Origin: Neisseria sp. KEM232
GTDB lineage: Bacteria; Pseudomonadota; Gammaproteobacteria; Burkholderiales; Neisseriaceae
Assembly: GCF_002237445.1 (NCBI RefSeq)
Contig: NZ_CP022527.1
Span: forward strand, 682,001-746,000
Length of the DNA stretch: 64,000 nucleotides
Reading direction: 5' to 3'
Made by a program: the position numbers and the translations under genes. This document shows, piece after piece, positions 25,935 through 35,404 of this stretch; within the stretch, counting starts at the first letter, position 1; every line of letters starts with the position of its first letter. A model generated the notes under the pieces. That model made no database searches. It saw only the letters and a list, made by a program, of their open reading frames with translations, and was not told where the DNA came from.

Positions 25935-25953
25935 TACCAATACCCCTTAAAAT

Positions 25954-26469
25954 TTAATTTCCTGTTTTTTCAGAACTACTTAAAACTAACTCTGCAGGAC
26001 GGAAGGTCCAACTGCCGTTTGCGTCTTCAACCAATTCGGTAATCAGGATTGCATCATCCTGAATCTTGGTTACCTTACCATAATTCTGGCCAATATAATT
26101 ACCTTGAACAACTGTATAAACATGCCCTTCAACCTCTACAAAAGCAGAAGTAGTTCCGGCTTTCTTAAAAGAGCCTACATATTTAATACTGTCCAGATTA
26201 AACGCCTCCAATACTTCCTTAGGCCGGTTTAAATCCGGAGCATTTACACCCTTTTGATTGGTATTCAATCGTTTGCTATTAAACGCGTCCAAAACAGGCT
26301 GAATAGCGGGAGTATAAGTTAATGCGGGAACACCTGTCGGAATTTCCACCGGCTTCACATTTTTTTGTGCTTCCTTTTTAGTAGTGTCAACCCAAACACG
26401 AAGATCCTCGGGTTCATCATCACATGCAGATAAACACAAAAGAGCGGATAGCAAAATTATTTTCTTCAT
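25954..26469 (-). CDS. pilP: Pilus assembly lipoprotein PilP
   Basis: PilP is the inner-membrane lipoprotein that links PilN/PilO to the secretin PilQ. The 171-aa protein has its lipobox Cys at residue 16 (LSAC), a flexible proline-rich region, and a C-terminal beta-sandwich (about 85-165: SIKYVGSFKKAGTTSAFVEV, YTVVQGNYIGQNYGKV). It lies 19 bp before pilQ and 15 bp after pilO on the minus strand, so it should be co-transcribed. Confidence 0.95.
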   Translation of the reverse strand: MKKIILLSALLCLSACDDEPEDLRVWVDTTKKEAQKNVKPVEIPTGVPALTYTPAIQPVLDAFNSKRLNTNQKGVNAPDLNRPKEVLEAFNLDSIKYVGSFKKAGTTSAFVEVEGHVYTVVQGNYIGQNYGKVTKIQDDAILITELVEDANGSWTFRPAELVLSSSEKTGN

Positions 26470-26484
26470 TATCTATAATCCCAT

Positions 26485-27114
26485 TTAGTTACCTGCCGAA
26501 GCATCAGAAGCTGCCTGAGCCTGTTCTGCTGCCAGTTCTGCCGCAGGACGTGCCTTATAAGTATTTGCAATGGCATTAAGAGTAATTTGTCCCGTTTTGT
26601 CGTCTTTCGTCATATTCAGCTGACTCAGTGTAATAATTCGGGACAACCCGCCAACATCTCTAGCAAATTTCGAAATTTGATCATATTGGCCGCTTATTAA
26701 AAGTTTATAGGGTAATCTTTGAATAGCACCATCATTTACAGGATCAAGTGGAGAAAGCGCACCAAGCTGCAAATTATTTGTTGAAGCCGCCTGATTCAAT
26801 TCTTGAATCAAATTAGGTATTTCTTTATCCGTGGGCAATTGTTGCAATAACTGGTTAAAAGACGTGTGCAACGCAGCCAATTCCGATTTTAAATTCTCTA
26901 AATTTGCCGCTTTTACACTTTTTTCCTGATACGATTGTTTCAACTCCTCTTCTTTTGCTTTAGCCGAATCTAGTTCAGCCAACTGGTCTTGGAAAACTAC
27001 AAAATATCCAATCACGAGTATCACCGCAACCAAAGCAGCAGCGATGCAAATCTTGAATACAAAATTCAACTCATGTAAATTTTGCAAATCGATTTTTTGG
27101 TTGTTCTTAGCCAT
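26485..27114 (-). CDS. pilO: Pilus assembly protein PilO
   Basis: The 209-aa bitopic inner-membrane protein has a short cytoplasmic start, one membrane segment (about residues 19-41), a coiled coil (about 45-95) and a ferredoxin-like domain (about 100-190). It pairs with PilN to form the alignment complex. It begins immediately after the pilN stop with no gap. The C-terminus is Ala/Glu-rich (AAELAAEQAQAASDASAGN). Confidence 0.95.
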   Translation of the reverse strand: MAKNNQKIDLQNLHELNFVFKICIAAALVAVILVIGYFVVFQDQLAELDSAKAKEEELKQSYQEKSVKAANLENLKSELAALHTSFNQLLQQLPTDKEIPNLIQELNQAASTNNLQLGALSPLDPVNDGAIQRLPYKLLISGQYDQISKFARDVGGLSRIITLSQLNMTKDDKTGQITLNAIANTYKARPAAELAAEQAQAASDASAGN

Positions 27115-27756
27115 TTACTTCTCCGTAGCACTTGCACTATTTTGACTTACATCTGAAGCAGAAGATGCTGCCTGTTCATTTTCAGATTGCTTTGCCGAAT
27201 CACCTAATGGCGCAGCAGACGGATTCAAAACTGTTTTAACAACAAATTTCTGACCATTATCCGTCTTCTCAATTCCAAGAAGTTCGGGTTGATTGAATAT
27301 CCCTGTTGTCGGCAATGCCCTCATAAACATAGCAATACGGTTATCACTGGATGCTTTACCAGTAATGTCATAAGAATCACCGTCTTGAGAAGCTATAGAA
27401 AGAACATAGGCTCCCTCTGGAAGTAGTTGATTCAACGTATCTATAATGCGAGCACCCTCAAATCTTTTATTCTGGAGCTCTTCAACCTTCTGCTTCTTAG
27501 CTAAGAAATCTGCTTTCTCAGCCTCAAGACTTGCTATTTCTTTAATAGCTTCATCAGTTTTTTGTATTTCCTGCTCCAAGAATGTGTTTCTAGCTTCTTG
27601 CGAAGAAATAGCCTGATTTAGACCTACAAAAGCCAATCCTGCCAAACCAATCCCGATTAAGCCGGCAGTCATCATCATGACTTTAAACTTCTGCTTTTCC
27701 TTTTGGCTTAATTCTTCCCTATAGGGAAGCAAATTAATTTTAATTAAATCTGCCAT
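27115..27756 (-). CDS. pilN: Pilus assembly protein PilN
   Basis: The 213-aa protein starts with the conserved cytoplasmic motif INLLPYREE (residues 7-15) that binds PilM, then one membrane segment (about 26-48), a coiled coil and a periplasmic ferredoxin-like domain. The C-terminal 30 residues are Ser/Ala/Gln-rich. It lies two bases from pilM, indicating translational coupling. Confidence 0.95.
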   Translation of the reverse strand: MADLIKINLLPYREELSQKEKQKFKVMMMTAGLIGIGLAGLAFVGLNQAISSQEARNTFLEQEIQKTDEAIKEIASLEAEKADFLAKKQKVEELQNKRFEGARIIDTLNQLLPEGAYVLSIASQDGDSYDITGKASSDNRIAMFMRALPTTGIFNQPELLGIEKTDNGQKFVVKTVLNPSAAPLGDSAKQSENEQAASSASDVSQNSASATEK

Positions 27757-27758
27757 AA

Positions 27759-28856
27759 TTACAATCCCCTTAATGCCAAACCAAATGCTATTGCCAATTC
27801 CGAACCAACTTGCTGCATTTCAGAAGCATCCGCCCTCATCCCAATTGAAACAGAAGTTGTCAGATCGACACATTCAGCCGATGTATTTGTTTGAGAAAAA
27901 ATTGTTTCTGCCAAATTAGCCTGCGTAGAAGCTGATCCGGTAAGGAATATATTCCTTACGTTGGCAAACTGCTCACCCGACTGAGTGGTGTAGTAAAACT
28001 GCAAAACACGTTGGACTTCCTGAGCAATTTGAGCATTGAAACGATCAGCCACCTGAATCTGATAATCAGCAGGCTTATTTTCACTCTTACGCATAACTTT
28101 AGCCTGCTCATCGCTCACCTGATAAGTCCGCTGGATTAACTGACAAAGCTGCTCACCGCCCAAAGAGGATTCTTGCCGATACAGGATTTGACCGTTTTGC
28201 AACACCAAGGAAGACATTTCATTTTCTGAAATATGAACAACCATGACCTTATCAGACAAAAACTCAGGATTTTGCTTATCCATCCAATAATTAAAAGCAT
28301 TAGCCTGAGCAAGCACATCAATATCTAACGATTGCAAACTCAAACCGGCACTATCAAACACCTCAAGCCTGGGCTCCAAATCTTCTTTTCGCGCCGCAAC
28401 CACCAATACTTTCTTGCCTACAGCACCCGAGCCCTCATGAACAACCCGATAATCATAATTGACCTCGTCCAAGGGCATCTGCTGGGAAACTTCAAACTCA
28501 ACAAAATCCGCCAAATCCATATCGGCATCTTTTTCGTTATAAGTAACGGTCTCTATATTAGCCAGCGACTGAGGAATAGCTCCGATGATATTACGGCTGT
28601 TACCTCCCAGCTGCGTATATGCATGTTGCAAGTACGCTACAAGTTGGTCGTAATCCTGAACGATTGCACCCTTGATGATATTCTTCGGCAGCCGGACGAT
28701 AGAGTAATTATCCAACTGAACCTGATTCAAATTACGCCCGGACAACTGAACGATTTTTACAGCATCCTGGGCAATATCAATCCCCACCGACGCACGCGAG
28801 GAAAAGCTGGAAGAAGCTTTACCTTTTGTATTTTTTTGATTTTTTGTTAAACGCAT
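27759..28856 (-). CDS. pilM: Pilus assembly ATPase-like protein PilM
   Basis: PilM is an actin/FtsA-fold cytoplasmic protein that binds the N-terminus of PilN. The 365-aa protein has GIDIAQDAVKIVQLS near the start, the phosphate-binding VVHISENEMSSLVLQNG, and IFLTGSASTQANLAETI near the end. It is the first gene of the pilMNOPQ operon and is divergent from ponA with 149 bp between starts, the arrangement also seen in other Neisseria and in Pseudomonas. GC is lower across the whole pil cluster than in flanking genes. Confidence 0.95.
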   Translation of the reverse strand: MRLTKNQKNTKGKASSSFSSRASVGIDIAQDAVKIVQLSGRNLNQVQLDNYSIVRLPKNIIKGAIVQDYDQLVAYLQHAYTQLGGNSRNIIGAIPQSLANIETVTYNEKDADMDLADFVEFEVSQQMPLDEVNYDYRVVHEGSGAVGKKVLVVAARKEDLEPRLEVFDSAGLSLQSLDIDVLAQANAFNYWMDKQNPEFLSDKVMVVHISENEMSSLVLQNGQILYRQESSLGGEQLCQLIQRTYQVSDEQAKVMRKSENKPADYQIQVADRFNAQIAQEVQRVLQFYYTTQSGEQFANVRNIFLTGSASTQANLAETIFSQTNTSAECVDLTTSVSIGMRADASEMQQVGSELAIAFGLALRGL

Positions 28857-29005
28857 AACTCATTTCCCTGCCAAATAATATTGGTTACAATATCGGCTTC
28901 CGTAAGCGGTTGATAAGAAGGAGCGGCAACAAAATTACCGTCCTGTTTAAACGTTAAGACCATTTTACTTTATTTAATACCCTTTGGGGTAAATATTACT
29001 TAGTC

Positions 29006-31420
29006 ATGATTAAAAAAATTTTCACTACCCTAATCGGCCTGTTCATCGGGCTGGCTCTGTTTGCAGTCGGACTGTTGGCCATCGCCGTTCTGACAACCTA
29101 TCCAAAACTTCCCTCATTAGATGCCGTGCAAAACTACCAACCGAGAATGCCTTTGATGATTTACTCTTCAGACGGCAAACTTATCGGTTCCTATGGTGAG
29201 GAACGGCGCGCCTTTACCGAAATCAAAGACTTCCCCCAGGTATTGAAAAACGCGGTTATTGCAGCGGAAGACAAACGCTTCTACGACCACTGGGGCGTAG
29301 ATGTCATCGGTGTCGGACGCGCCATCATCGGCAACCTCACTTCAGGCGGCGTACAGTCCGGCGCCAGCACGATTACCCAGCAGGTAGCGCGCAATTTCTA
29401 CCTCACCAACGAAAGAACGCTGACACGGAAATTCAACGAAGCCCTGCTGGCCTACAAAATCGAACAATCCTTAACCAAAGACCAGATTTTGGAGCTGTAC
29501 TTCAACCAAATCTATCTCGGGCAGCGTGCCTACGGTTTTGCAGCCGCTTCGCAAGTCTATTTCAACAAACCAGTTCAGGAGCTGACTTTGGCGGAAGCCT
29601 CCATGCTGGCCGGCCTGCCCAAATTCCCTTCGGCTGCCAATCCTTTGGTCAACCCCAAACGTGCCAAACAGCGTCAGGAATATATTCTGAACAACATGGT
29701 CGAACTGGGCATGATTACACCCGAGCAAAAAAACGCCGCATTCAACGAAGAGCTCCATTACGAACACCATGTGCAAGACATCGACCAGACCTCCTTATAT
29801 GTTGCAGAAATGGCGCGTCAGGAACTGTATGAAAAATACGGTGAAGACGCCTACACGCAAGGCTTCAAGGTCTACACCACCGTCGATACCGACAGCCAGC
29901 GCGTCGCCACCAACGCCCTGCGCAAAACCCTGCGAGGATTCGACCGCGGCAGCGCCTACCGCGGTGCGGAAGGCTATTTGGAATTAAGCAAAGACACCGA
30001 CGAAGACACCGAAGAAATCGTCGGCAAATACCTGTCCACCATGCATGCGGTAGACGGATTGGAACCTGCCGTCGTCATCACCGCATCAAAAAGCAAAGGC
30101 ATCACCGCCCAAATCACCACCGGCGAACGCATCCAGCTGACACCCGCGCAAATGGGCGGAGCGCGTAATGCCGTTCTCAACGCCAAACTTGAAGAAGCGC
30201 AAATCCGCCCGGGAGCGGTCATCCGCGTACAAAAAGTCAAAGGCAGCGGCTGGCGCATCGCCCAAGAACCGGCGCTGCAAGGCGCACTCGTCGCACTAGA
30301 CGCCCGCACCGGTGCCGTGCGCGCACTGGTCGGCGGCTACAACTTCCACAGCAAAAACTTCAACCGCGCCACCCAGGCCATGCGCCAACCCGGCTCATCA
30401 TTCAAACCCTTCATCTATTCCGCAGGGCTGGCCAAAGGCATGACCGCCGCCACCCTGATTAACGACGAACCCATCTCCATCCCCGGCGCGGGACGCGGCG
30501 GACGCCCGTGGACACCGAAAAATTCAGACGGCCGTTACGACGGCCCCATCACCCTGCGCCACGCGCTGACCCGCTCGAAAAACATGGTCTCCATCCGCAT
30601 CCTGATGGCTACCGGCGTCAACTACACCCAGCAGTACATCCAAAAATTCGGCTTCAAACCCAAAAACCACCCGGCCAACCTCTCCATGGCACTGGGCGCA
30701 GGATCGAGCACACCTCTGCAAATGGCCGAAGGCTACGCCGTATTTGCCAACGGCGGCTACAAAGTGTCCGCCTACGTCATCGACAAAATCTACGACTCGC
30801 AAGACCATCTGAAAGCGCAGATGCAGCCCCTCGTCGCCGGAGAAAACGCACCGCAGGTCATCGACCCGCGCAACGCCTACATCATGTACAAAATGATGCA
30901 GGACGTCGTCAAATACGGCACGGCACGCGGCGCGCTCGCCCTCGGCCGCTCCGACATCGCCGGCAAAACCGGCACCACCAACGACAACAAAGACGCCTGG
31001 TTCGTCGGCTTCAACCCCGACATCGTCACCGCCGTCTACATCGGTTTCGACAAACCGCGCAGCATGGGACGCGCGGGCTACGGCGGCACCATCGCCCTGC
31101 CCGTGTGGGTCGAATACATGCGCCACGCCCTCAAAGGCAAACCAAGCACAGGCATGAAAGTGCCGGGCGGCATGGTGTTGCGTGGCGGCGAATACTTCTA
31201 TAAAGAGCGCCAAACCACCGACCCCTTGCTGCGCATCGACAACAGCAGCAGCCGATCCGATTCGGACGGCACCATCGGCAAACCCGCCGATCCCGACACC
31301 GACAGCGGCGCGGCAACCGAACGCGAACTCAGGCCGACCAACGTCAACCAAGACGAACAGGAAATCAAACCGAGCAACCGCAGACCCGTCAACAACACCG
31401 ACTTGGACGACCTCTTCTAA
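29006..31420 (+). CDS. ponA: Penicillin-binding protein 1A
   Basis: This bifunctional peptidoglycan glycosyltransferase/transpeptidase has 804 aa: an N-terminal membrane anchor (about residues 8-30), a GT51 domain with catalytic Glu88 (AAEDKRFYDHWG) and GASTITQQVARN, an OB-like insertion (about 310-400), and the transpeptidase domain with S464-x-x-K (GSSFKP), SKN, and KTGTT from residue 654. The C-terminal 70 residues are charged and disordered. It acts in the periplasm on lipid II. The tripeptide SDG in KNSDGRYDGP comes from an in-frame uptake sequence core. A strong terminator follows. Confidence 0.97.
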   Translation: MIKKIFTTLIGLFIGLALFAVGLLAIAVLTTYPKLPSLDAVQNYQPRMPLMIYSSDGKLIGSYGEERRAFTEIKDFPQVLKNAVIAAEDKRFYDHWGVDVIGVGRAIIGNLTSGGVQSGASTITQQVARNFYLTNERTLTRKFNEALLAYKIEQSLTKDQILELYFNQIYLGQRAYGFAAASQVYFNKPVQELTLAEASMLAGLPKFPSAANPLVNPKRAKQRQEYILNNMVELGMITPEQKNAAFNEELHYEHHVQDIDQTSLYVAEMARQELYEKYGEDAYTQGFKVYTTVDTDSQRVATNALRKTLRGFDRGSAYRGAEGYLELSKDTDEDTEEIVGKYLSTMHAVDGLEPAVVITASKSKGITAQITTGERIQLTPAQMGGARNAVLNAKLEEAQIRPGAVIRVQKVKGSGWRIAQEPALQGALVALDARTGAVRALVGGYNFHSKNFNRATQAMRQPGSSFKPFIYSAGLAKGMTAATLINDEPISIPGAGRGGRPWTPKNSDGRYDGPITLRHALTRSKNMVSIRILMATGVNYTQQYIQKFGFKPKNHPANLSMALGAGSSTPLQMAEGYAVFANGGYKVSAYVIDKIYDSQDHLKAQMQPLVAGENAPQVIDPRNAYIMYKMMQDVVKYGTARGALALGRSDIAGKTGTTNDNKDAWFVGFNPDIVTAVYIGFDKPRSMGRAGYGGTIALPVWVEYMRHALKGKPSTGMKVPGGMVLRGGEYFYKERQTTDPLLRIDNSSSRSDSDGTIGKPADPDTDSGAATERELRPTNVNQDEQEIKPSNRRPVNNTDLDDLF

Positions 31421-31441
31421 ACGGCCGCCAATCCAACGGCA

Positions 31442-31470
31442 AAACGGCAGTCCCGCAGGACTGCCGTTTC
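31442..31470 (+). terminator. Terminator after ponA
   Basis: AAACGGCAGTCC-CGCA-GGACTGCCGTTT is a perfect 12-bp stem, 21 bases after the ponA stop. Uptake sequences follow at about 31485-31507. Confidence 0.85.
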
Positions 31471-31670
31471 CTATTTTCAGACGGCCGCAACCCGCAGGCC
31501 GTCTGAAACCGCAAAGGCCGCCTGAAACGCCACCCCGAAACCGCCTGATAAAAGAAATAAAAAGCGTCTTAACCGCCGCCATGCGTTTTTTAGCATAAAA
31601 ATAGCGTAAACTACGCGTCTTTCGGGGCAGCCGTCCCGGCAGAAACACCATCCGATTTGAGGAAACACCA

Positions 31671-32534
31671 ATGGCCACAGGTCAAACCACCACCCTCCCC
31701 GTCCCCAGCGGACACGGCAGCTTGGAACAATACATCCACACCGTCAACAGCATCCCCATGCTCACCCCCGAAGAAGAACACAACCTCGCCGAACGCAAAA
31801 TAAGCGGCGACGTCGAAGCCGCCAAACAGCTCATCCTGTCCCACCTGCGCGTCGTCGTCTCCATCGCCCGCGGCTACGACGGCTACGGCCTCAACCAGGC
31901 CGACCTCATCCAAGAAGGCAACATCGGCCTGATGAAAGCCGTCAAACGCTACGAACCCGACCGCGGCGCCCGCCTCTTCTCCTTTGCCGTCCACTGGATC
32001 AAAGCCGAAATCCACGAATTCATTCTGCGCAACTGGCGGCTCGTGCGCGTCGCCACCACAAAACCCCAGCGCAAACTCTTCTTCAACCTGCGCTCCATGC
32101 GCAAATCCCTGTCCGCCCTGTCACCGAAAGAAGCCCAGGCCATCGCCGACGACCTCGGCGTCAAACTGTCCGAAGTCATGGAAATGGAACAGCGCATGAC
32201 CGGCAAAGACGTCGCCCTCCTCGCCGACAACAGCGACGACGAAGACAGCTTCGCCCCCATCGACTGGCTGGCCGACCACGACACCGAGCCTACCCGCCAA
32301 ATCGAACAAAAAGCCCACTACGCCCTGCAAACCGAAGGCCTGCAAAACGCCCTCGCCAAACTCGACGACCGCAGCAGGCGCATCGTCGAAACCCGCTGGC
32401 TGCAAGACGACGGCGGCCTCACCCTCCACCAGCTTGCCGCCGAATACGGCGTCTCCGCCGAACGCATCCGCCAAATCGAAGCCAAAGCCATGCAGAAACT
32501 GCGCGGCTTTCTCGCCGAAGAAGCCGAACAATAA
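31671..32534 (+). CDS. rpoH: Heat-shock sigma factor RpoH
   Basis: The 287-aa sigma-32 protein directs RNA polymerase to heat-shock promoters. Region 2 contains LILSHLRVVVSIARGYDGYG and DLIQEGNIGLMKAVKRY; the RpoH box QRKLFFNLR is at residues 133-141, which separates it from RpoD and RpoS; region 4.2 has LHQLAAEYGVSAERIRQIE. Length is normal. It follows ponA by 250 bp, a region with uptake sequences and a likely own promoter close to the start. Confidence 0.96.
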   Translation: MATGQTTTLPVPSGHGSLEQYIHTVNSIPMLTPEEEHNLAERKISGDVEAAKQLILSHLRVVVSIARGYDGYGLNQADLIQEGNIGLMKAVKRYEPDRGARLFSFAVHWIKAEIHEFILRNWRLVRVATTKPQRKLFFNLRSMRKSLSALSPKEAQAIADDLGVKLSEVMEMEQRMTGKDVALLADNSDDEDSFAPIDWLADHDTEPTRQIEQKAHYALQTEGLQNALAKLDDRSRRIVETRWLQDDGGLTLHQLAAEYGVSAERIRQIEAKAMQKLRGFLAEEAEQ

Positions 32535-32796
32535 TCCGCCAAAGGCCGTCTGAAACCACAAAACCCCGTCCCAACATCCCTCTTTTTCAGACGGCCTCAA
32601 ACCGGCAAACACAGGACAAAAGGCCGTCTGAAAAACAAGCGCCATACCCGTTTCAGACGGCCTCGAAACACACCGCAAACCCAAGGCCGCCGCCCCGCAC
32701 AACACCGCGCCCCGTTTCAGACGGCCTTTTGCACAGCGCGCCGTACTTACGCTACAATCCGCGCGTTTTTTCCAACCACCTACAAAGGCTTTCACT
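32535..32796. promoter_or_regulatory. rpoH-dapA intergenic region with DUS pairs and dapA promoter
   Basis: Five uptake sequences lie between 32543 and 32728, including pairs able to form hairpins that should end rpoH transcription. A promoter TTGCAC (32729-32734), an 18-bp spacer and TACAAT (32753-32758) precede dapA. Confidence 0.65.
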
Positions 32797-33672
32797 ATGC
32801 TGACAGGCAGCTTGGTCGCACTAGTTACCCCCATGCGCGAAGACGGCAGCGTCGATCTCCCCCAACTCGAAAAACTGATCGACTGGCACATCGCCAACGG
32901 CACCGACGCCCTCGTCATCGCCGGCACCACCGGCGAATCCGCCACCCTCTCCATCCCCGAACAAACCCTCGTCATCGAAACAGCCGTCAAGCATAGTGCC
33001 AAACGCATCCCCGTCATCGCCGGCACAGGCGCCAACAACACCATCGAAGCCGTCGAACTCTCCCAAGCCGCCAAAAAAGCAGGCGCCGACGCCACACTCT
33101 CCGTCGTCCCCTACTACAACAAACCCTCGCAGGAAGGCATCTACCGCCACTTCAAAACCATCGCCGAAACCGTAGACATCCCCATGATCATCTACAACGT
33201 ACCCGGCCGCACCGTCGTCAACATGGACAACGACACCATCCTGCGCCTTGCCGAAATCCCCAACATCACCGGCGTCAAAGAAGCCAGCGGCGCCCTTGCC
33301 CGCGAAATCGACCTCATCAACCGCGCCCCCGAAGGCTTCGCCGTCTACTCCGGCGACGACCCCACCGCCCTGCCCTTCCTGCTCTGCGGAGGCCACGGCG
33401 TCATCACAGTCGCCGCCAACGTTGCCCCCAAACTCTTCGCCGACATGTGCCGCGCCGCACTCGCGGGCAACATCGCAGAAGCACGCCGCCTCAACGGACA
33501 ACTCATCCCCGTTTACGACGTCATGTTCTGCGAACCCAGCCCCGCCGCACCCAAATGGGCGGCCGCGCAATTGGGCGTCTGCACCGAACACGTCCGCCTG
33601 CCCATCATCCCCCTCACGCCCGACGGCCAAAACAAAGTGCGCGCCGCACTGCAAACCGCCGGACTGATTTGA
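32797..33672 (+). CDS. dapA: 4-hydroxy-tetrahydrodipicolinate synthase
   Basis: DapA condenses aspartate semialdehyde with pyruvate in lysine and meso-DAP synthesis. The 291-aa TIM barrel shows Schiff-base Lys161 (GVKEASG), Tyr133 (IIYNVPGRT), Thr44-Thr45 (GTTGES) and Tyr107, the standard active site. It lies 22 bp before bamC, the same dapA-bamC order found in E. coli. All key residues are present. Confidence 0.97.
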   Translation: MLTGSLVALVTPMREDGSVDLPQLEKLIDWHIANGTDALVIAGTTGESATLSIPEQTLVIETAVKHSAKRIPVIAGTGANNTIEAVELSQAAKKAGADATLSVVPYYNKPSQEGIYRHFKTIAETVDIPMIIYNVPGRTVVNMDNDTILRLAEIPNITGVKEASGALAREIDLINRAPEGFAVYSGDDPTALPFLLCGGHGVITVAANVAPKLFADMCRAALAGNIAEARRLNGQLIPVYDVMFCEPSPAAPKWAAAQLGVCTEHVRLPIIPLTPDGQNKVRAALQTAGLI

Positions 33673-33694
33673 TTTCATCCCACACGGAGTCTGT

Positions 33695-34816
33695 ATGAAT
33701 CCCATCAAACCCGCCACACTCGCCATCGCCCTCATCGGCCTCTCGGCCTGCTCCGGCAGCAAAAAAGAACAACCCAAGCTCGACTACCAGTCGGAAAACC
33801 GCAAAATCGTCAGCCTCGAAGTCCCGCCCGACCTGACCAACCCCAACCAGGGCAACCTCTACCAACTGCCCGCGGGAGCAGGAGCAGTGCGCGCCAGCGA
33901 CTTCAACCTCAGCAGCGCCGCCAAACAAAACGCCGCCGGACAAACTGTTCTCGGCAGCGTCAAAGGCGTCAAAATGGAACGCGACGGCAGCCAGCGCTGG
34001 CTCACCGTCTCCGGCAAACAGCCCGCCGAACTCTGGCCGCTGCTCAAAGCCTTCTGGCAGGAAAGCGGCTTTACCATCGCCTCCGAAGAACCCTCCATCG
34101 GCCAAATGGAAACCGACTGGGCGGAAAACCGCGCCAAACTCGCCGGCGGCGGCCTGCGCAGCATCCTCGAAAAAATCGGCCTCGGCGGCATCTACTCCAC
34201 CAGCGAACGCGACAAATTCATCATCCGCGTCGAAAAAGGCCGCAACGGCGCCACCGACATCTTCTTTGCCCACAAAGGCATGAGCGAAACCTACGCCGAC
34301 CGCAAAAAAGAAACCACCATGTGGCAGCCCCGCGCCAACGACCCCAACCTCGAAGCCGCCTTCCTCGCCCGCTTCATGCAATACCTCGGCGCCGACGAGC
34401 AGCAAATCCAAAACCAGCTCCAGCAAACCGCCGACAGCGGCAGCGCGGCCGGTCTTGCCAAACTCGAAAACGGCAGCCTCCTCCTGTCGGGCGACTACCA
34501 GCGAAACTGGCGCCGCACCGCCCTCGCCCTCGACCGCATCGGCCTGACCGTTATCGGCCAAAACACCGAAAAACACGCCTTCCTCGTGCAGCCCGCACAA
34601 AACGAAAGCGCCTCGGTCAGCACGAAAAAACCCGGCCTCATCGGCCGCCTGTTCGGCAAAAAAGCCCCCGAAGCCCAACAGCTTCCCGAACTGATCGTCT
34701 TCGTCGAACCCGCCGCCAACGGCGCGCGCCTGCAAATCCTCAACAAAGACGGCAGCCGCTACACAGGCTCGGAAGCCACCGCCTGGCTCGCACGCCTGCA
34801 CACCGAACTGCGCTGA
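33695..34816 (+). CDS. bamC: Outer-membrane assembly lipoprotein BamC
   Basis: The 373-aa lipoprotein of the BAM complex has its lipobox Cys at residue 19 (GLSAC), an unstructured segment that contacts BamD (KLDYQSENRKIVSLEVPPDL) and two helix-grip domains (about 100-210 and 255-370). It assists beta-barrel insertion at the outer membrane. It follows dapA closely and is probably co-transcribed. A DUS-pair terminator follows directly. Confidence 0.93.
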   Translation: MNPIKPATLAIALIGLSACSGSKKEQPKLDYQSENRKIVSLEVPPDLTNPNQGNLYQLPAGAGAVRASDFNLSSAAKQNAAGQTVLGSVKGVKMERDGSQRWLTVSGKQPAELWPLLKAFWQESGFTIASEEPSIGQMETDWAENRAKLAGGGLRSILEKIGLGGIYSTSERDKFIIRVEKGRNGATDIFFAHKGMSETYADRKKETTMWQPRANDPNLEAAFLARFMQYLGADEQQIQNQLQQTADSGSAAGLAKLENGSLLLSGDYQRNWRRTALALDRIGLTVIGQNTEKHAFLVQPAQNESASVSTKKPGLIGRLFGKKAPEAQQLPELIVFVEPAANGARLQILNKDGSRYTGSEATAWLARLHTELR

Positions 34817-34830
34817 TTGCACGTTCTCAC

Positions 34831-34876
34831 AAAAGGCCGTCTGAAAACCCCGAAAAGGTTTTCAGACGGCCTTTTT
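34831..34876. terminator. DUS inverted pair after bamC
   Basis: AAAAGGCCGTCTGAAAACC faces its complement across a short loop and ends in five Ts, which run into the left end of the nested MITE. Confidence 0.8.
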
Positions 34877-35085
34877 ATAGTGAGCCAAAATAGAAAAGAT
34901 ACAAGGCAGCAAGACGCAGACAGTATGGGTATAGTGAGCCAAAATAAAAAATATACGGCGTTGCTGCGCCTTGCCGTACTACCTGTACTGTCTTCGGCTT
35001 GCTGCCTTGTATCTTTTTTATTTTGACTCACTATAATACGGCAAGGCGCAGCAACGCCGTATATTTTTTATTTTGGCTCACTATA
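34876..35085 (-). mobile_element. Correia-like MITE (copy 2) interrupted by copy 3
   Basis: The outer element starts TATAGTGAGCCAAAATAG and ends with the inverse TTTTGGCTCACTATA. Removing the inserted copy and one TA leaves 106 bp, the exact reverse complement arrangement of copy 1. The break is after CAGTATGGGTA and resumes with ATACGGCAAGG, so copy 3 entered at a TA dinucleotide that was duplicated. Confidence 0.88.
34930..35035 (+). mobile_element. Correia-like MITE (copy 3), nested in copy 2
   Basis: This 106-bp element differs from copy 1 at about six positions and has the same orientation as copy 1. One mismatch lies in the right end (GACTCACTATA). It is flanked by TA on both sides within copy 2. 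Confidence 0.9.
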
Positions 35086-35404
35086 TCTGTAACCGCACAC
35101 ACAAACCTAAATCTTTGCAAAACCCTCTAAGGCCGTCTGAAAACCAAGTGCCGCCGTCATTCCCGCGCAGGCGGGAATCTTTTCGGCGTGCGGAAACGGT
35201 CGGACAAACAAAATGCGCCAAAACTTCCGTCCAAGAGGGAATGGCGGCAGTCGGGCGGATTCTTAAAACCTGCAAAGACAGCAAACCACGCTTTCAGACG
35301 GCCTGCCCTGTCTGAGGCCGTCTGAAAACCTGTTTGAGATTTTCAGACGGCCTCCGATAAAAAGGCTGCCCGCCAAAAAACGGAACAGCCTGTGATTGTC
35401 TGGT
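35086..35404. other. Intergenic repeats before lolA
   Basis: No gene is supported. It contains uptake sequences near 35130, 35293, 35315 and 35340 and a dRS3 palindrome at 35159-35178. The last facing DUS pair (about 35315-35354) should terminate lolA transcription. Confidence 0.6.
35159..35178. repeat. dRS3 element
   Basis: ATTCCC-GCGCAGGC-GGGAAT is an exact match to the neisserial dRS3 pattern ATTCCC-N8-GGGAAT. Confidence 0.8.

Noticed and set aside
25935..25940. Upstream TTG as pilQ start
   Set aside because: The ATG at 25934 has better spacing from AAGGGG and gives the normal signal peptide.
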